Shown here: one piece after another, positions 16,784 to 24,680 of the stretch
Layout: every line of letters starts with the position of its first letter
Numbering within the stretch: position 1 is the first letter of the stretch
DNA from: an uncultured Dehalococcoidia bacterium
Lineage (GTDB): Bacteria > Chloroflexota > Dehalococcoidia > Lucifugimonadales > UBA1123
Assembly (NCBI GenBank): GCA_951812505.1
Contig: CATOSI010000005.1
Location: forward strand, 186,001 to 250,000
DNA length: 64,000 bases
Direction of reading: 5' to 3'
Position numbers and translations under genes: made by a program
The notes under the pieces: model-generated
Database searches by the model: none
The model's input: the letters and a program-made list of their open reading frames with translations, nothing else
Told to the model about the DNA's origin: nothing

Positions 16784-17884
16784 CTACACGACCTCCACGT
16801 CGTGCCTGAAGACCATATTGTTGCCGTAGCCCATGCCGTCCCACTTGTTTGGGAAATCCATCGGCTGCGTTTCTCCCTTGTCATTCGTCGCGCGAGACAT
16901 CAGAACGTAGTTCCCAGCAGCCGGAATCGTCCAGTCGCACTCCCAGCGCGTCCACGAGTAGCCGCTTCTCGGCACGGTCACCCGCGCGTCCGTCCACGTC
17001 TCTCCACCGTCCGTGCTGACTTCGATCCGAGTAATGTCGCTCTCACCCGACCACGCCGCGCCTGATACCACATAGTCACCCACGGGCACCTGGTCTCCCG
17101 GCGCAGGATCGGTGATGATTGACTTCACCTTCATCCCGGTGAGGTATGTATAGAACTCGTCCGCATCCGGTCCGTTCATCACTCTATAGCGCTCTATCTG
17201 GTAGAACCCCTTAAACTCTTCGTCGAGCACATGAATTGCCGCCAGCCACTTCACGGAGCACATTCCGTACCATCCCGGCACCACCAGCCGCAGCGGATAC
17301 CCGTGCATCGGGGTAAGCGGCTCGCCATTCATCTCCCAGGCAAGCATCGTGTCCGGGTGAAGCGCCTTCGACATCGGCAGGCTGCGTTCGTATGTGACCT
17401 CTTCAGGGTCGCCCACCACCTCATCCGGTCCGTGGTCTGCGCCTTCGAACATCACTTCCACCGCATTCGGCCCTATCTCCGCCATGTTCAGCACGTCCGC
17501 GAGCGAAACGCCTACCCACTCCGCGTTCCCCATGATCCCGTGTCCGGTCACCTTCTCCATCACCGAGCGCGTCTGCTTTGCCCAGTATTCGGGAATTGGA
17601 CCATTGCCGCAGCACTCGAAAGTCGCCTGGTAGCGCCTGTTCTGCATCCCCTTCAAGTCGTCCATGGACAGAGACAGCGCCTGCGCCACTTCGCCACCAA
17701 CGACTAAGCGGTAGGCTTCGATGTCAATTTCAGGTGTGCCCTTCCAGTGATTCCTCACATAGAACAGGTCCGTCGGAGTGATCTGAGACTGAAGAGCCTT
17801 CGGAGGCCCGGCGAACGATCTGCCGCCGGCGTTCGTCGGTATAAGCTGCAACTCCTCTTGGGGTCCGGTCTGGCTGGTAGTCAT
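16784..17884 (-). CDS. Sulfite-oxidase-family molybdopterin oxidoreductase
   Basis: This 366-residue enzyme is of the SUOX/SorA fold. The Mo-coordinating cysteine lies in ATFECCGNG, with an adjacent second Cys. Substrate and cofactor region MHGYPLRLVVPGWYGMCSVKWL is typical of the family, and the C-terminal Ig-like dimerisation domain contains EVSTDGGETWTDARV. There is no N-terminal haem domain or twin-Arg signal, so a cytoplasmic location is suggested. Sulfite oxidation is the best-known activity, but this subgroup is broad. Two cupin genes flank it in the same orientation, which hints at a shared pathway of small-molecule oxidation. Confidence 0.9.
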   Translation of the reverse strand: MTTSQTGPQEELQLIPTNAGGRSFAGPPKALQSQITPTDLFYVRNHWKGTPEIDIEAYRLVVGGEVAQALSLSMDDLKGMQNRRYQATFECCGNGPIPEYWAKQTRSVMEKVTGHGIMGNAEWVGVSLADVLNMAEIGPNAVEVMFEGADHGPDEVVGDPEEVTYERSLPMSKALHPDTMLAWEMNGEPLTPMHGYPLRLVVPGWYGMCSVKWLAAIHVLDEEFKGFYQIERYRVMNGPDADEFYTYLTGMKVKSIITDPAPGDQVPVGDYVVSGAAWSGESDITRIEVSTDGGETWTDARVTVPRSGYSWTRWECDWTIPAAGNYVLMSRATNDKGETQPMDFPNKWDGMGYGNNMVFRHDVEVV

Positions 17885-17934
17885 CGAGATTCCTCCGTAC
17901 TGCTGTCTGAATTGACTGTTGATGCGAACTCATG

Positions 17935-18285
17935 CTAATCCAAATGTGTTGTCTGGTGTTTGATGGATGGACGAATGACCAGCATACGAGCGGAAACCCA
18001 CGTATTGTTCACCAGCTTATGGGACACGCCCGGAGGCGCAAGCATAGAATACCCGGATCGCACGGTCTGTACCTCGTCCCCGACGATGAACTGGATGGAT
18101 CCCTCCACCACCATTACGGCCTCGTCGGTGTCGTGCGTGTGCAGACGACCCCTGTATCCAGGCTCTATGACGATTTCTCTTATCGACAGGGACTCAGCGC
18201 CATGTTCCTCGGTTATCATCCCCCTCGAACTAACCTTCTCGGTGGGAGCGGGCATAGCTTGTGAACTGTGATCAATAACCGGCAT
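17935..18285 (-). CDS. Cupin-domain protein
   Basis: This 116-residue single cupin has motif 1 GRLHTHDTDEAVMVVEGSIQ (His, His, Glu) and motif 2 YSMLAPPGVSHKLVNNTW with the last His. It resembles the other cupin at 16397-16750 but is clearly divergent, so the pair may act on related ligands. It lies 50 bp upstream of the sulfite-oxidase-type gene and is likely the first gene of that operon. Confidence 0.85.
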   Translation of the reverse strand: MPVIDHSSQAMPAPTEKVSSRGMITEEHGAESLSIREIVIEPGYRGRLHTHDTDEAVMVVEGSIQFIVGDEVQTVRSGYSMLAPPGVSHKLVNNTWVSARMLVIRPSIKHQTTHLD

Positions 18286-18298
18286 ATTCCTTCCTTAC

Positions 18299-18345
18299 AG
18301 TCCCCTCTCATTTGACTGGAGAGGCTAGGTGAGAGTGAGAATCTT
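18299..18345 (-). repeat. Degenerate copy of CCCTCTCC-type palindromic repeat
   Basis: The minus strand reads CTCACTCTCACCTAGCC followed by TCTCCAGTCAAATGAGAGGGG. This matches the pattern of the central palindrome (TCACCCTCACCCCAGCCCTC...GAGAGGGG) in the repeats at 44 and 46 kb. CCTCTC and GAGAGG form a short hairpin. It sits between the cupin and radical-SAM-like genes. Confidence 0.4.
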
Positions 18346-18396
18346 CCACTCTTTCTCATCTTGTCAAATTAAACCCAAGCGCTCAACTGACTATCT

Positions 18397-19683
18397 TCAA
18401 GACAGATTCCACCTCGGGTGCGCCTCCACCTCTTCACGCAGCCTGTCTTCTAGCCAGTCTCTTACATCCTCTTCGATGTAGAATACCGGCCTCAGCAAGT
18501 CCGACTCGGATTCTATCAGACCTTCCTCGACAGCGGCCTGCGCGACCGAGGTATTCGGCAGTACCCGTGTCCCGAGTCTCAGCACCGCGAACGCGGGCTT
18601 CACGCTGTCAAGAAACTCTATCTTTTGCTCAACGCTCTCGCGACTCTCGCCTGGCTCCCCGAACGCAACGTTCATCGTAAATGGAAGGCCGACCCTATCG
18701 CACAGGTGCGCCATCGCCTCCAGCCCATTCAGTCTCTCCGAAAGTTCACGCGAACCCCCGCCCGACTCCGACATAAGCGCCAGCGAGCAGCCCGACTGCT
18801 TCATCAATTGGATGAGTTCTTCATCCCCGGAACCAGGGCGGATATAGCTGTTCCACCTGACCTTGAGGCCCGATTCCAGTATCGCGATACACAGCGACTT
18901 CGCGGCATCCGCCGGAACGTTGAAACCCGAGTCTATGAAGAAAAACTTATTGATGCCGAAGTCTCGACTTAGCCCCGCTATCTCTTCCACGACCTCATCG
19001 GGTGGTCGAGCCCTCCAGTCGCTCCCGTCGAAACTGCTGTCCAGAGTCGGGTAGTACGCTTGAGCCAGCTTTGTAACGACACCAATCCCAAACCCCGACC
19101 CGTTATACTTTCTCATGTCCAGCAGATCCAGCCTGGGGAAGTTATGAAAGTCCGAAACGAACCTCCCCTCGCTCACCATCACCTCGCCGCCGTCTTCCCG
19201 GTACACGATCCCTGGGATGTCCCTGTAATCCTCTCCCGCATCCAACCGTTCAATCAGCGTCGAGAACGCCTCGGCGGCGTCCCCTGCGATTCCGAGATCA
19301 GCCTCGACGTACTCCAGGCACTCCGCCGGCAGTATGCTGAATGCCGGCCCGCCGCAAAGCACGGTCGCCTCACTCACTCCACGTATCCGACTCACGGTCT
19401 CCCTGACCGCCGGAAGATTCCACACCGAGTTGCTGCTGCTCTGATTGTCCAGGTTGCGTATGGACAGGCCGACCAGGTCCGGCCCGAATTCCTTCACCGC
19501 GTCCTCCACGTCACCAGGCCCATCGTCAGAGAACATCAAGTCCAGCACGCGCATCTCGTGCCGGCTTTCGTCCACGCTCGCCGCCAGGTACGCCAGCCCT
19601 ATCGGAACGGGACGCACCACCATCCTGTCCATAAAGCGGTCCGTTTGGTTTGTGGCGACAAGCAGGATCTTCATTTTGGACAT
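18397..19683 (-). CDS. B12-binding/radical-SAM-like protein lacking the [4Fe-4S] cysteine motif
   Basis: This 428-residue protein has the full layout of cobalamin-dependent radical SAM enzymes. An N-terminal B12-binding-like Rossmann domain includes GLAYLAASVDE, PDLVGLSIRN and VLCGGPAFSILPAE. A TIM-barrel part follows with PPDEVVEEIAGL, FFIDSGFNVP and LALMSESGG. The place where CxxxCxxC should lie, just after VVTK, reads KLAQAYYPTLDSSFDGSDW, with no cysteine. The frame is intact on both sides and nucleotides 19040-19085 confirm this reading. It may be a catalytically repurposed or cobalamin-sensing protein. It shares orientation with the enolase-family gene upstream, about 120 bp away. Confidence 0.8.
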   Translation of the reverse strand: MSKMKILLVATNQTDRFMDRMVVRPVPIGLAYLAASVDESRHEMRVLDLMFSDDGPGDVEDAVKEFGPDLVGLSIRNLDNQSSSNSVWNLPAVRETVSRIRGVSEATVLCGGPAFSILPAECLEYVEADLGIAGDAAEAFSTLIERLDAGEDYRDIPGIVYREDGGEVMVSEGRFVSDFHNFPRLDLLDMRKYNGSGFGIGVVTKLAQAYYPTLDSSFDGSDWRARPPDEVVEEIAGLSRDFGINKFFFIDSGFNVPADAAKSLCIAILESGLKVRWNSYIRPGSGDEELIQLMKQSGCSLALMSESGGGSRELSERLNGLEAMAHLCDRVGLPFTMNVAFGEPGESRESVEQKIEFLDSVKPAFAVLRLGTRVLPNTSVAQAAVEEGLIESESDLLRPVFYIEEDVRDWLEDRLREEVEAHPRWNLS

Positions 19684-19803
19684 CCCTTCAGTTAATGGCG
19701 TGAAGCCAAGTCCACTGCCCTGCTCAAAATACCTGAGTCCGGTCCAGAAATCAAAAGAGGTTCGCGTGTCAGACGACGAAGAAAGTGCAGCCGCCGAATG
19801 ACG

Positions 19804-20994
19804 TCAATCGAAGAAGTCGCTGTCCTCGTCGGCCAGGCGCTTCTTCGCCGCCGCCACATTGAACGAGACCCCCAGCCCTGGCGTGTCCCAGACTCGAATG
19901 AAGCCATCCTCAACAATCGGGGACGGTAGCCCGTCAATGATGTCGTACCACCACTCCGGTCTTCCTACGGGATACTCCAATGCGATGTAGTTCCGCGGAA
20001 GTGTCGCCGCCAGGTGGACGTGCGCCGCCAGTCCGATAAGCCCGTCCGCAATGCCGTGCGGGGCCACTAGGATCCCGTGGAGGTCTGCGAACTCGGCGAT
20101 CCACTTCAACTCGGCAATTCCGCCGACGTCCAGCGGGTCCGGTCCGATTATGTTCACAGCCTTCTTTTCGATCAGGTCCTTGAAGTTCTGCCTGAGATAT
20201 ATCTGCTCGCCTGTGTGAATCGGAGTGGAAGTAGCAGAAGTTACTTCCCGGTACAGGTCCGGCAGAACATAGGGAGTGTAGTCTCCGGTAATCATGTCCT
20301 CAAGCCACATAACGTTCAGCGGCTCCACAGCCTTCGCGAGCCGGAGAGCGTCCGGCACAGTCACCCCGGGGCCGCAGTCCAAGGCTAAGCCGATCTCGTC
20401 TCCAAGCACATCCTCCATCGCCTCTATACAGGCTACCGTGTGCTTCAGACCGCGCTCCGTGAGAGGCCCACCGAACGCCGGCCTCACACCCTGGGGACGC
20501 TCGCCGTAGAAGTAGTCCGGCACGTTCTCCGGCGCCTGCGAATGGAAAGCGATTCCCTGCTTGATGATGGAGAAGCCTTCCCTGAGTTCCTTCATCCTGG
20601 CCATGTCCTCGGCGTAATGCTCGGGAGAATTCCCCTCCATCGGCACCCTCACGCCGCCGTTATAGACCCTGACCTTGTCCCTCACCTTGCCGCCGAGCAG
20701 CTTGTAAACGGGGAGTCCCGCCGCCTTCCCGGCGATGTCCCAGAGCGCAACCTCGATAGCGCTCACTGCGGCGCCCCATGGCTTGAAGCTCCCCATCCTG
20801 CGGATCCTGTCCATGACCCGTTCCACGTCCGTGGGGTCCTGCCCCAGTATCATGTCGCGATAGAAGAGCACATGGGGTTTCAGATATGGCTTCGTCCACT
20901 CAGCCTGCCCAAGACCGTCTATTCCACTGTCCGTCTTGATGCGAACGACAGGGTTCCCGCCGATGACAGCGCACTTCAAATCGGTGATCTTCAT
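19804..20994 (-). CDS. Mandelate racemase/muconate lactonizing enzyme family protein (likely sugar-acid dehydratase)
   Basis: This is a 396-residue member of the enolase superfamily. The N-terminal capping domain is followed by WGAAVSAIEVALWDIAGKAAGLPVYKLLGGK. Barrel metal ligands appear as LALDCGPG, MWLEDMITGD and TGEQIYLRQNF. A catalytic His is expected near VAPHGIADG. This fits the mannonate/galactarate-type dehydratase subgroup, which removes water from acid sugars through Mg-stabilised enolates. ATG 20994 has GGAGAGG upstream, so the 13-residue N-terminal extension is rejected. The substrate is not assignable. Confidence 0.88.
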   Translation of the reverse strand: MKITDLKCAVIGGNPVVRIKTDSGIDGLGQAEWTKPYLKPHVLFYRDMILGQDPTDVERVMDRIRRMGSFKPWGAAVSAIEVALWDIAGKAAGLPVYKLLGGKVRDKVRVYNGGVRVPMEGNSPEHYAEDMARMKELREGFSIIKQGIAFHSQAPENVPDYFYGERPQGVRPAFGGPLTERGLKHTVACIEAMEDVLGDEIGLALDCGPGVTVPDALRLAKAVEPLNVMWLEDMITGDYTPYVLPDLYREVTSATSTPIHTGEQIYLRQNFKDLIEKKAVNIIGPDPLDVGGIAELKWIAEFADLHGILVAPHGIADGLIGLAAHVHLAATLPRNYIALEYPVGRPEWWYDIIDGLPSPIVEDGFIRVWDTPGLGVSFNVAAAKKRLADEDSDFFD

Positions 20995-21137
20995 CTGATT
21001 TCCTCTCCGGCCTGGTACACCCCAAGACTTCAAAGTACCTTTGGCATCAACTCCCGAAAGTAGAGATGCTTCCCAAACAGAGTCGTATTATTCGGCGGTC
21101 ACAGATTACGTTCTAGGAGGCTTTTGCTAGATTTTGG

Positions 21138-21845
21138 TTAATTTCCACCATTTGAGCTCTGCGGCTTATATGCTCTTAGGATCCGTTCCAAAGTCATCCA
21201 TTCAGCACTTTGCATGTCAATCGGCAGAATGACGGTCGCCATGCGTTCTCCACTAAGCGGAATAGGTATCGAAATCGACCCTACTGGCGCATCAGTCCTT
21301 TGCACGGGAAGTCGAGAATCAATTGTTTCTTTATCGCATTCTTCATGTGTTTCATCCTGTTCAAGCCCTGACATCATATCACTGTTATCAAGTTCCACTA
21401 ACTTCATTGTCTCTCTGTAGACCGTTATTGCTCGCCCCGCACCGTCGTCAGTAAAGTTCTTATCCAAGATCAGGTATTCGCGCAATACACCATCGCTCGC
21501 ATCTGGGCGAGCTTCTTGTATGTCTTGAAAGAGATCTGGTGTCAAACCTGCTTCCTTAAGAGCATTCCTGTATTCTCGTGAAACTGGGTTCGTGAGAATA
21601 AAGGTAAGTGCGCGACGTGATAATTTCGGATTTTCTCCCCTCTGTCCGTCCAGTAATCCATACTGACGCAAAGCTGCAATCCGCACTCTAACTGGTCCGC
21701 TAGGTCCTCTATATCCCCAAGTTGTTGCAGCCTCGTTTGCGGTAAATTGACCTCGACCCGCCTCAGCATAAAGCTCTTTCACGCAATCGATTGCCGTACC
21801 TAGGCCAATACCTGGGTAGTTAGGACTTCTCTGTCTTGACACCAT
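21138..21845 (-). CDS. Winged-helix-like protein of unknown function in an AT-rich island
   Basis: This 235-residue protein has an N-terminal segment SPNYPGIGLGTAIDCVKELY, then ANEAATTWGYRGPSGPVRVR and IAALRQYGLLDG, resembling a helix-turn-helix/winged-helix region. Similar openings occur in mobile-element-associated hypothetical proteins. Its middle is acidic and the C-terminus (GERMATVILPIDMQSAEWMTLERIL) may be a dimerisation strand-helix unit. Base composition is clearly more AT-rich than the neighbours, suggesting acquisition. GGAGG lies nine bases before ATG 21845, and a near-consensus promoter (21878-21906) with an overlapping palindrome suggests autoregulation. Function is inferred, not known. 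Confidence 0.7.
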   Translation of the reverse strand: MVSRQRSPNYPGIGLGTAIDCVKELYAEAGRGQFTANEAATTWGYRGPSGPVRVRIAALRQYGLLDGQRGENPKLSRRALTFILTNPVSREYRNALKEAGLTPDLFQDIQEARPDASDGVLREYLILDKNFTDDGAGRAITVYRETMKLVELDNSDMMSGLEQDETHEECDKETIDSRLPVQRTDAPVGSISIPIPLSGERMATVILPIDMQSAEWMTLERILRAYKPQSSNGGN

Positions 21846-21877
21846 CCGCTCGCACCTCCGTAATAGTTACATAACTG

Positions 21878-21909
21878 AATATATCTTAGCCTTGATTAAT
21901 TGTCAAGGC
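21878..21909 (-). promoter_or_regulatory. Minus-strand promoter and overlapping palindromic operator for the winged-helix gene
   Basis: On the minus strand TTGACA (21906-21901) and TATATT (21883-21878) are separated by exactly 17 bp. The palindrome GCCTTGA (21889-21895) / TCAAGGC (21903-21909) with a 7-nt spacer overlaps the -35 box. The 9-mer GCCTTGACA here recurs at the divergent promoter at 21955-21963. Confidence 0.7.
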
Positions 21910-21954
21910 ATATAAGTTAAATAAAAGATGTCAATGGGTTTTTATGCCTCTTAA

Positions 21955-21987
21955 GCCTTGACAACACCATGATAGGCATAATATATT
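21955..21987 (+). promoter_or_regulatory. Plus-strand promoter of the tRNA-like RNA, sharing the operator 9-mer
   Basis: TTGACA (21958-21963) and TATATT (21982-21987) have 18-bp spacing. The -35 lies inside GCCTTGACA (21955-21963), identical to the 9-mer on the opposite promoter. Transcription would begin near 21994 and immediately enter the hairpin 21999-22029 and the tRNA-like sequence. Confidence 0.65.
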
Positions 21988-21998
21988 GTGAAATAATA

Positions 21999-22029
21999 AA
22001 ACCCCCGAGAGATGTATTCTCGGGGGTTT
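21999..22029. terminator. 12-bp hairpin with A/T flanks, upstream of the tRNA-like RNA
   Basis: AAACCCCCGAGA (21999-22010) pairs perfectly with TCTCGGGGGTTT (22018-22029) over a 7-nt loop. It has the shape of a bidirectional intrinsic terminator. It lies between a strong plus promoter and the tRNA-like sequence at 22032, so it may act as an attenuator or as a 5' domain of the RNA rather than ending a gene. Confidence 0.65.
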
Positions 22030-22031
22030 AT

Positions 22032-22103
22032 GGGGCGGGGATGGGTCCAAGTGCCGGACTTCGCACCCAGGCCTTTGGGGTTCAATTCCCCACCGCTCCA
22101 CCA
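22032..22103 (+). ncRNA. tRNA-like RNA with encoded CCA, 7-bp acceptor and T arm but no D arm
   Basis: The acceptor stem is GGGGCGG (22032-22038) with CCGCTCC (22093-22099), seven pairs including one G-U. Discriminator A22100 and CCA 22101-22103 follow. The T arm is TGGGG / TTCAATT / CCCCA (22076-22092), joined directly to the acceptor as in tRNA. The space that should hold D and anticodon arms is only 37 nt. It folds as one irregular hairpin (TGGGT 22042-22046 with ACCCA 22065-22069, AAGT with ACTT inside). No position gives a normal 7-nt anticodon loop with U33. It is either a decayed tRNA gene or a tRNA-mimicking small RNA. It lacks the tmRNA 5' consensus and tag region. Confidence 0.6.
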
Positions 22104-22374
22104 TTGTATAACAGATATCAGAAGAGTCAAATGAGGTGAACAAACAAGAGCTGATACACAGGCGACGGGGACTAGCGTGTTAGCGTTGACTGCATGTCAA
22201 CAATTTAGAGGCTGTGGTTTGGATGGGAGACTAACTTTGCGAAGACACCGACATGATGTCAAGTAGCCGACTGTGAATTGAGGTCAAGGTTACGCCACTT
22301 AGAACTACTTCGTGGCTAATTCAAATGTGAACCTAGCAAGTTGGAATTCTATCGGCAGTGTTCACCTCTGAACA
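22104..22374. other. Non-coding stretch after the tRNA-like RNA
   Basis: No credible gene is seen in these 271 bp. A palindrome GTTGAC-TGCAT-GTCAAC (22185-22201) is present. The stretch is less GC-rich than average and separates the tRNA-like RNA from the HEPN gene pair. Confidence 0.5.
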
Positions 22375-22860
22375 TCAACCCCGTCTGTTCCTCAGTAACA
22401 CATAAACCGCAAACGCCCGCCTGTCCCTTACGTCCACATACTCAAACCCGGCTATCGCGTTCTCTGTATCATCAATGAATTGTGTCACTTCAGAACGAGA
22501 ATAATTCGCGTCGGGATCATAGTCAGCGGTATGTCGTTCCCGCTGCATATACACGAATAGATCTCCAAATTCCTGTATCTCCGGCGGAAACCTGCCTAAC
22601 GTCCGCGCGTTGGCGCATTGATTCTTTGCGTGTCCATGTTCCAGCGCGCGATAAGTCCGCCGCCATGCCTCTTGGCTTCGACGAGCGCGAGTCGCACCGA
22701 CCAGCGTATCAGCGCAACAAACGGCAAGCGCGTGAAACATTGCGTAGTACGCACAACTCACGGCGCGGCATAGTTCGTCCTGTCTCGGTCTCCCTATACC
22801 GCTGCCGACTCCGCCCGACGCCAGGTGCCTCGCTACCCTAATTAGGCCAGTCGGGGTCAT
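22375..22860 (-). CDS. HEPN-domain protein, putative toxin ribonuclease
   Basis: This 161-residue all-helical protein shows the HEPN pattern. A first-helix SCAYYAMFHALAVCCAD and a later RERHTADYDPDANYSRSEV resemble PF05168-like HEPN proteins, where a YAxFH helix and an R/H-containing helix build the nucleotide or RNase pocket. An RRTYRALEHGHA segment supplies a possible RX4-6H motif. It overlaps by 23 bp with the small gene upstream at 22838-23164, the usual arrangement of a toxin with its partner. RNA cleavage is inferred from the fold. A simple accessory role is the alternative. Confidence 0.7.
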   Translation of the reverse strand: MTPTGLIRVARHLASGGVGSGIGRPRQDELCRAVSCAYYAMFHALAVCCADTLVGATRARRSQEAWRRTYRALEHGHAKNQCANARTLGRFPPEIQEFGDLFVYMQRERHTADYDPDANYSRSEVTQFIDDTENAIAGFEYVDVRDRRAFAVYVLLRNRRG

Positions 22861-23164
22861 GGTACCTCGGTATATTATCTTCTATCCACTCCGACTTCTC
22901 CACGAACGACCGGCCTGGCGGCCATGGTACGCCGAGTTCCAACAACTGCGGAGTTATGCGCCTGACCAACCCCAACGTCGTATCCGGGTCCAGATGCTTC
23001 CGGTCCCCGTCGTATATGACGATTATGTGCAGATAGTCCTCGTCGTCGTGATCAACCCTGTCGAACACCAAGATAGGATCAAGCGCCAGCTTATCCCCCA
23101 AGCGCTCTTCCAGATCCTGCCGCACCAGGTCCGCCACCTTGTCCCTAACCGCCTGAGATGTCAC
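22838..23164 (-). CDS. Small partner protein of the HEPN gene, putative antitoxin
   Basis: This 108-residue protein starts at GTG 23164 with AAGGAG upstream. Its N-terminal helix (KVADLVRQDLEERLGD) leads to strands PILVFDRVDHDDEDYLHIIV and a C-terminal ELGVPWPPGRSFVEKSEW. The position resembles the nucleotidyltransferase (MNT) partner of HEPN toxins, but no GSX10DXD motif is present, so it is not a standard MNT antitoxin. It overlaps the HEPN gene and must be co-translated. Function inferred from context only. Confidence 0.6.
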   Translation of the reverse strand: MTSQAVRDKVADLVRQDLEERLGDKLALDPILVFDRVDHDDEDYLHIIVIYDGDRKHLDPDTTLGLVRRITPQLLELGVPWPPGRSFVEKSEWIEDNIPRYHDPDWPN

Positions 23165-23179
23165 TGTCTCACTCCTTCG

Positions 23180-24517
23180 TTAATCCGCAGCCTCCCCCAT
23201 CGTCCTCTCCAGCCACACCTCGTCACGCACCGACGTCCGTCGCTTCAGCCGCGTATGAAGAAGGTCCTGCGCCTTGTCGAATCGACCTGAGCGTATATAG
23301 GACTCCAGGATCGTGTCCTCGAACACCTCTCTCTGAGCGTGGCTGCCACCGATGCGTGCGAGCTGGTCCACCAGCCCGTCCAGGTTGTCCGCAGCGTCGT
23401 CGTAGGCGCCATTAGCGAACGCCTCGACGCCCTTCGCCAGCGGCAGCATAACCTCTCTGGAGAGCGCGTTGCCCTCTCCAGCCATCGCGTTCAGGCCGGA
23501 TATCAGCTTGCCCATCTCCTCCGTGTGTCCGCCCGCCGCGAACGCCAGCGCCGCGTGAGCGTCCCTGAACGCCGGCCCCGGATTCTCAGCCGCCGGACGC
23601 GCGATCTCAAGCACCTCGTTCCAGGGACCCGGCTCGCCGTCGCCGTAAACCTTCATCCGCCACATCAGAGACGCGGCGTCCTGCAGCGACCCGAAATTCT
23701 TTTGGATGACCGACGGGCGTATATGGCCCTCATACAGCGATACGGCATTCTCGGGACGCCCGGTAGCAAGCTGGAATAGCGCCTGGTGCCAGGACAGGTG
23801 GACATTGAACGGTCCACGCCTGTCGTACCCGTCCAGCCAGTCCCCGAGGAAGTCCGACCCACCGTCCGGGTCGCCCGTCTCGAAGAATACGTGCGCCACC
23901 GAGTGCGAGGCGTTCGCGTTGTCGGGGCGCTGCTCCAGGGAGCGTTCCGCGTAGGTGAGCGCGTCCGAGAACTGTCCGGTCTCGTGGTGTGCGAAAGCAT
24001 ACTGTCCCAAGAAAGCCCAGTCTTCGCCGTAGTCCGAAGCCAGCGGCTTCACCATCGCCAGCAGCTCCTCGGGGAAATTAGCGACCCCGGCCCCGCTGCA
24101 TCCCAGGATCAGTACACGACTCGCCAGCCTGACCATCAGAATATCTCGCGGGAACTCCTTCAGATGCTCCTGTATCAGCCTGTATGCCTTGTCATTCCGA
24201 CCGTTGACCATCAGGTCGATTGCCTCCACCTGCTGACGCTCGCGCTTTGTCGCATTGACCGCGAGAGCCCTCGCGCGCGCCACCGACTTCTTCGCCTCCT
24301 CCGGCGCGCTTCGATACAACTGCAGCAGGCCGAGCGCGGCGTGCGCCACCGCGAGTCCCTCGTCCGCCTCAACCGCCCGCTCGAACTCCTGCTCGACGCC
24401 ATAAGTCTGGGCAATGAACATATCCAGCGCGTCCACATAGTGGTCGGCGGCCTGATGGGATTCCGTCGTCAGCGGAAGTTCATACCTGTCCTTCACACCG
24501 TTTCCGTTCTGTGTCAT
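23180..24517 (-). CDS. Tetratricopeptide-repeat protein, TTC38-like
   Basis: This 445-residue helical protein has multiple TPR units. Segments such as AVAHAALGLLQLYRSAPEEA, ASHSVAHVFFETGDPDGGSD and LSWHQALFQLATGRPENAV match the TTC38 family pattern with its conserved SHxVAHVxxE and HxxWHxALxxLxxG. TTC38 proteins lack a defined biochemical role and occur widely in bacteria and animals. There is no signal peptide. CGGAGGAG lies just before the ATG. It is the first gene of a minus-strand unit that reaches into the HEPN pair with a 15-bp gap. Confidence 0.85.
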   Translation of the reverse strand: MTQNGNGVKDRYELPLTTESHQAADHYVDALDMFIAQTYGVEQEFERAVEADEGLAVAHAALGLLQLYRSAPEEAKKSVARARALAVNATKRERQQVEAIDLMVNGRNDKAYRLIQEHLKEFPRDILMVRLASRVLILGCSGAGVANFPEELLAMVKPLASDYGEDWAFLGQYAFAHHETGQFSDALTYAERSLEQRPDNANASHSVAHVFFETGDPDGGSDFLGDWLDGYDRRGPFNVHLSWHQALFQLATGRPENAVSLYEGHIRPSVIQKNFGSLQDAASLMWRMKVYGDGEPGPWNEVLEIARPAAENPGPAFRDAHAALAFAAGGHTEEMGKLISGLNAMAGEGNALSREVMLPLAKGVEAFANGAYDDAADNLDGLVDQLARIGGSHAQREVFEDTILESYIRSGRFDKAQDLLHTRLKRRTSVRDEVWLERTMGEAAD

Positions 24518-24680
24518 TGGTCTCCTCCGAATATCGTGACTTATCGTCCAAATTCTCTACTATTATATGGCTTGAACCGTACCACAGGACACACCCGCGA
24601 ACAACCGCCGCCCTGGGCGCCAGGGCCTTTCGATTATCAATGTTGAGCGACACTCACATACCAATCCGATTTCGATTCCC

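Noticed and set aside
18397-19683. Frameshift explaining the lost radical SAM cysteines
   Set aside because: The frame is uninterrupted on both sides and neighbouring motifs are in frame. Shifting the local sequence does not create a CxxxCxxC motif.
22032-22103. Ordinary tRNA gene or tmRNA
   Set aside because: The acceptor and T arms fit, but the 37 nt between them cannot form D and anticodon arms with a U33-containing 7-nt loop. The best alternative loop (AAGTGCC) would have A at position 33. No tmRNA 5' consensus or tag ORF is present upstream.
21931-22143. 70-codon minus-strand frame across the tRNA-like region
   Set aside because: It is the complement of the structured RNA and terminator. 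Such frames over tRNA-like genes are a familiar artefact.
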